A stretch of 64,000 nt of DNA from UBA1422 sp041752735 (GTDB lineage: Bacteria > Bacillota > Clostridia > Peptostreptococcales > Anaerovoracaceae). The notes under the pieces are model-generated. The model worked only from the letters and a program-made list of their open reading frames with translations. It was not told the DNA's origin and did no database searches. Made by a program: the position numbers and the translations under genes. This document shows, piece after piece, positions 61,885 to 64,000 of the stretch. The stretch spans positions 62,001 to 126,000 of the forward strand of contig JBGSVW010000035.1 of assembly GCA_041752735.1 (NCBI GenBank). The letters run 5' to 3'. Within the stretch, counting starts at the first letter, position 1, and each line of letters opens with the position of its first letter.

Positions 61885-62868
61885 ATGCATCATAAAAAAC
61901 TTACAATGAAAGAGTATCTGGTTGGGGCAGTTTGCCTCATGATTATCATAGTTGGCATAGCGTCAACGCCGTATCAAGTCAACGCGGACATGGTTAATCC
62001 GAGAATTGTCACCAGCATTTCCGTAGATTTGACTAAAACAACATTACAATATCAGGCGGGATCAAGCATCATCCCATCAGACATATATATTCATGTCAAT
62101 GGATCCAACGTCTCTGCCCAGTACAACGAGGTGTTTATTGGCGCAAAGCAAAATACCGAAGTGGGTAGTAAAACCGTCACTATTTCCTATGAAGGACAGA
62201 CGGCTACCTATCAGGTAGCGGTAGTCGCTCTTTCACCAGCGGCAGCTGTGCTGGAAAAACTTCAGTACGATACTGTGGCTGCTTACAGTCCGGTTCTCCC
62301 CGGCATAGCAGGTGTGAACTTTGTCGCAACACGACAGGGGACAAACCAAAGTATCGACATGGGAGACACAGCCACCATCAATAGTGATGGAACAAATTTC
62401 AGCGATACAATTGAGTCTCTGGAACCAGGTGCCACCTACTTGTTTAAGGTGAGATCCTATGTAGAAATCGATGGTAAAAGATTCTATAGTGATTGGTCCG
62501 CAGAGTCAAGCATCAAACTGCCCGCATTGACTGGCGTGGATTTGTGGCGGGTTGAGATAAAAAAACAGTTAACTGCACATGGCGTGTATTCCAGAGAATA
62601 CGAGGATATCATTATCAATATAATTCGCCATGAAAGCAGAGGCAACGAAAGAGCCGGTGAAGGCAGATATTATGTTGGGTTGCTGCAATACAAACAAACC
62701 TGGGCACATAATGATTCGGAAGCGTATTTCCTTGCACATTCTATCAGTAATTTCCAGACCGACAATCGACTCAGTGGCAGCTGGAGTATACACGAAATAG
62801 CAGAGTTGATCAAAGCCAAGGGAATTAAGGCTGTGAAGCAGCACTGGGCAGGTACATGGGATTTATAA
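61885..62868 (+). CDS. Secreted lytic-transglycosylase-like protein
   Basis: A 327-residue secreted protein. A signal segment spans about 10-32 (YLVGAVCLMIIIVGIAS). A bacterial Ig-like module (about 40-120) and a fibronectin-III-like module (about 125-215) follow, then an SLT-type C-terminal domain (about 220-327) with IIRHESRGNERAGEG, whose Glu is the likely catalytic acid, and GLLQYKQTW. It should cleave glycan strands of peptidoglycan. AGAGGAG precedes ATG 61885. It resembles the amidase at 50150 in module style but has no cyclic-di-GMP element. Confidence 0.82.
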   Translation: MHHKKLTMKEYLVGAVCLMIIIVGIASTPYQVNADMVNPRIVTSISVDLTKTTLQYQAGSSIIPSDIYIHVNGSNVSAQYNEVFIGAKQNTEVGSKTVTISYEGQTATYQVAVVALSPAAAVLEKLQYDTVAAYSPVLPGIAGVNFVATRQGTNQSIDMGDTATINSDGTNFSDTIESLEPGATYLFKVRSYVEIDGKRFYSDWSAESSIKLPALTGVDLWRVEIKKQLTAHGVYSREYEDIIINIIRHESRGNERAGEGRYYVGLLQYKQTWAHNDSEAYFLAHSISNFQTDNRLSGSWSIHEIAELIKAKGIKAVKQHWAGTWDL

Positions 62869-62911
62869 ACAAACTCAAATGACATTGTATAAATCTTTAA
62901 TAATGAAATAG

Positions 62912-62943
62912 AAAAAAGGCAGGTATTGAATACCTGCCTTTTT
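62912..62943. terminator. Bidirectional terminator
   Basis: AAAAAAGGCAGGTAT and ATACCTGCCTTTTT form a symmetric stem between the transglycosylase gene and the convergent hydantoinase gene, with A and T runs at both ends. Confidence 0.93.
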
Positions 62944-62980
62944 AGCTGTTTTTTTGATTCGTTCTGCAAACGCAGATGTT

Positions 62981-64000
62981 TTAGAGGGATGGGCCCTTCA
63001 GACGGATGGGCTTACATTTTACCATCTTGCCTGCGCCTTTTTCTCCAACAAACTTATCATCTTTGAAGACCAGCTTGCCTCTGCTATAAGTAGCAACAGG
63101 ATAGCCCTTAACATCAACACCTTCCCAAATCGTGTGATCTAGGTTGCCATGCATTTTTGCATTGCGGATGGTGACATTCTTCTTCGGGTCGTAGATGACG
63201 ATGTCTGCATCAAGGCCAACCTGCAAATCACCCTTTACATGATCCAGCCCAAATAATTTTGATGGGTTGGTGGAGCAAAGTTCAACTGCACGCTGGAAGG
63301 AAATCCTTCCCTTGTTGGCTTCGGATAATATGTACGGATACATATTCTCGATGCCTGCACAGCCATTGGGGATGGTGGTGAAGTTGCCGGGCTTGCCATC
63401 CTTGGTTTTGATTCCCCAATCCTTTTCGGCTTGGGTGAACGGACAGTGATCGGTGGCAACGGTAGCGATATCCCCTCTCTTAATGGCTGCCCAGAGAGCA
63501 TCCTGAGAGGCTTTGCCTTTGACTGGAGGAGAGCATACGAAATCCCTTGCACGGGGTTTGTCCGGCTTGTAGACATCGCTGGTGAAATTCAGATATTGCG
63601 GACAGGTTTCTGCAAAGATTGGATAACCTTCGTCTCTGGCCTTTGTGACGGCATCTACGCCGTCTTTGCTGCCAAGATGAACGATATAAAGGGAAGTGCC
63701 AGCCATCTTTGCCAGATTAATGGCACGGATATCTGCTTCGCTTTCTACATTTTCGTTCTTGGACATGTAATGCCACCAAGCGTCAACTTTACCTTCGGAA
63801 AGATATTGTTTCACCAGGACTGCATTTACATTTTTGTTTTCGGCATGAACGCCAACCAGTGCGCCGATTTTTGATGCTTTCAGCAATGTTTCATAGAATG
63901 AACCATCATCTACGCCAAAGTCATAAACCATGAACACTTTAAATGAAGGAATGCCATACTTGACGCAGTCTTCCATGGTTTCCAGCAAATCGCCGGAGGT
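62981..64000 (-). CDS. hydA: Dihydropyrimidinase/D-hydantoinase, partial at the window end
   Basis: The C-terminal 339 codons of a cyclic amidohydrolase; the gene runs past base 64000. Visible are the metal-site VHAENKNV, the IVHLGSKDG block, ETCPQYL, DHCPF (ATDHCPFTQ) and GCAGIENMYP. It hydrolyses dihydropyrimidines or 5-substituted hydantoins. The carboxylated lysine and first HxH lie outside the window. It fits a purine/pyrimidine or hydantoin catabolic cluster to the right, which is not visible here. Confidence 0.93.
   Translation of the reverse strand, partial: TSGDLLETMEDCVKYGIPSFKVFMVYDFGVDDGSFYETLLKASKIGALVGVHAENKNVNAVLVKQYLSEGKVDAWWHYMSKNENVESEADIRAINLAKMAGTSLYIVHLGSKDGVDAVTKARDEGYPIFAETCPQYLNFTSDVYKPDKPRARDFVCSPPVKGKASQDALWAAIKRGDIATVATDHCPFTQAEKDWGIKTKDGKPGNFTTIPNGCAGIENMYPYILSEANKGRISFQRAVELCSTNPSKLFGLDHVKGDLQVGLDADIVIYDPKKNVTIRNAKMHGNLDHTIWEGVDVKGYPVATYSRGKLVFKDDKFVGEKGAGKMVKCKPIRLKGPSL

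Overview
The window looks like the chromosome of a strictly anaerobic Firmicute of the class Clostridia (order Eubacteriales, amino-acid-fermenting or acetogen-like). The pointers are a tungsten-type aldehyde:ferredoxin oxidoreductase with its own cofactor riboswitch, Rnf-type membrane subunits, a flavin reductase-rubredoxin fusion, thiolase, an iron alcohol dehydrogenase behind a sigma-54 promoter, a D-hydantoinase, a CIRCE operator and strong AAGGAGG-type ribosome binding sites. The species cannot be named from the sequence.

Region 1 (1-7007) is an accessory, defence-like island ending at a tRNA-Lys gene (7159-7234, minus) whose 3' end faces the island. It holds a tightly coupled triplet (RecB/Cas4-like nuclease fused to a DEDD exonuclease, WYL regulator, uracil-DNA-glycosylase-like protein), a divergent HD-hydrolase/PD-(D/E)XK-nuclease pair, a RelB-like regulator with no toxin partner behind a tandem-repeat operator, and a DUF6884/GIY-YIG protein cut by an in-frame stop.

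Region 2 (7393-15810) is core: a small membrane protein, a zinc-ribbon membrane protein and a large UPF0182 membrane protein, then a long-form glutamine synthetase and serS. Region 3 (15889-25870) is amino-acid and alcohol catabolism: archaeal-type ornithine cyclodeaminase, aminotransferase, Orn/Lys/Arg decarboxylase, a sigma-54 activator, a D-aminoacylase-like hydrolase, then (behind a -24/-12 promoter) an iron alcohol dehydrogenase and an amino-acid permease.

Region 4 (25957-36147) centres on molybdenum/tungsten enzymology. A promoter and Moco/Tuco riboswitch precede the aldehyde oxidoreductase and two ubiquitin-fold sulfur carriers. After an EcsC-family gene on the other strand, an apparent operon carries an E1-like ThiF/MoeB protein, MobB, an A24 prepilin peptidase and RnfD-G-E-A. 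RnfB and RnfC are absent, and RnfG lacks the flavin-attachment threonine. This incomplete, altered Rnf module beside tungsten-cofactor genes is the most intriguing metabolic feature.

Region 5 (36166-49906) is a mixed housekeeping stretch: patatin lipase, a radical-SAM/partner DNA-repair pair under a LexA-type box, Hrb rubredoxin, sirtuin, SurE, isochorismatase-like hydrolase, DUF2156 protein, thiolase, MFS exporter, orphan TrpB, cardiolipin synthase and M50 protease. Region 6 (49945-62868) starts with a cyclic-di-GMP-I riboswitch and terminator ahead of a secreted amidase, then ClpB behind CIRCE, an aconitase-isocitrate dehydrogenase-GntR operon with a perfect operator palindrome, a DUF5685/J-domain operon and a secreted lytic-transglycosylase-like protein. 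The window ends inside a D-hydantoinase gene. I saw no CRISPR array, insertion sequence, prophage gene or rRNA.
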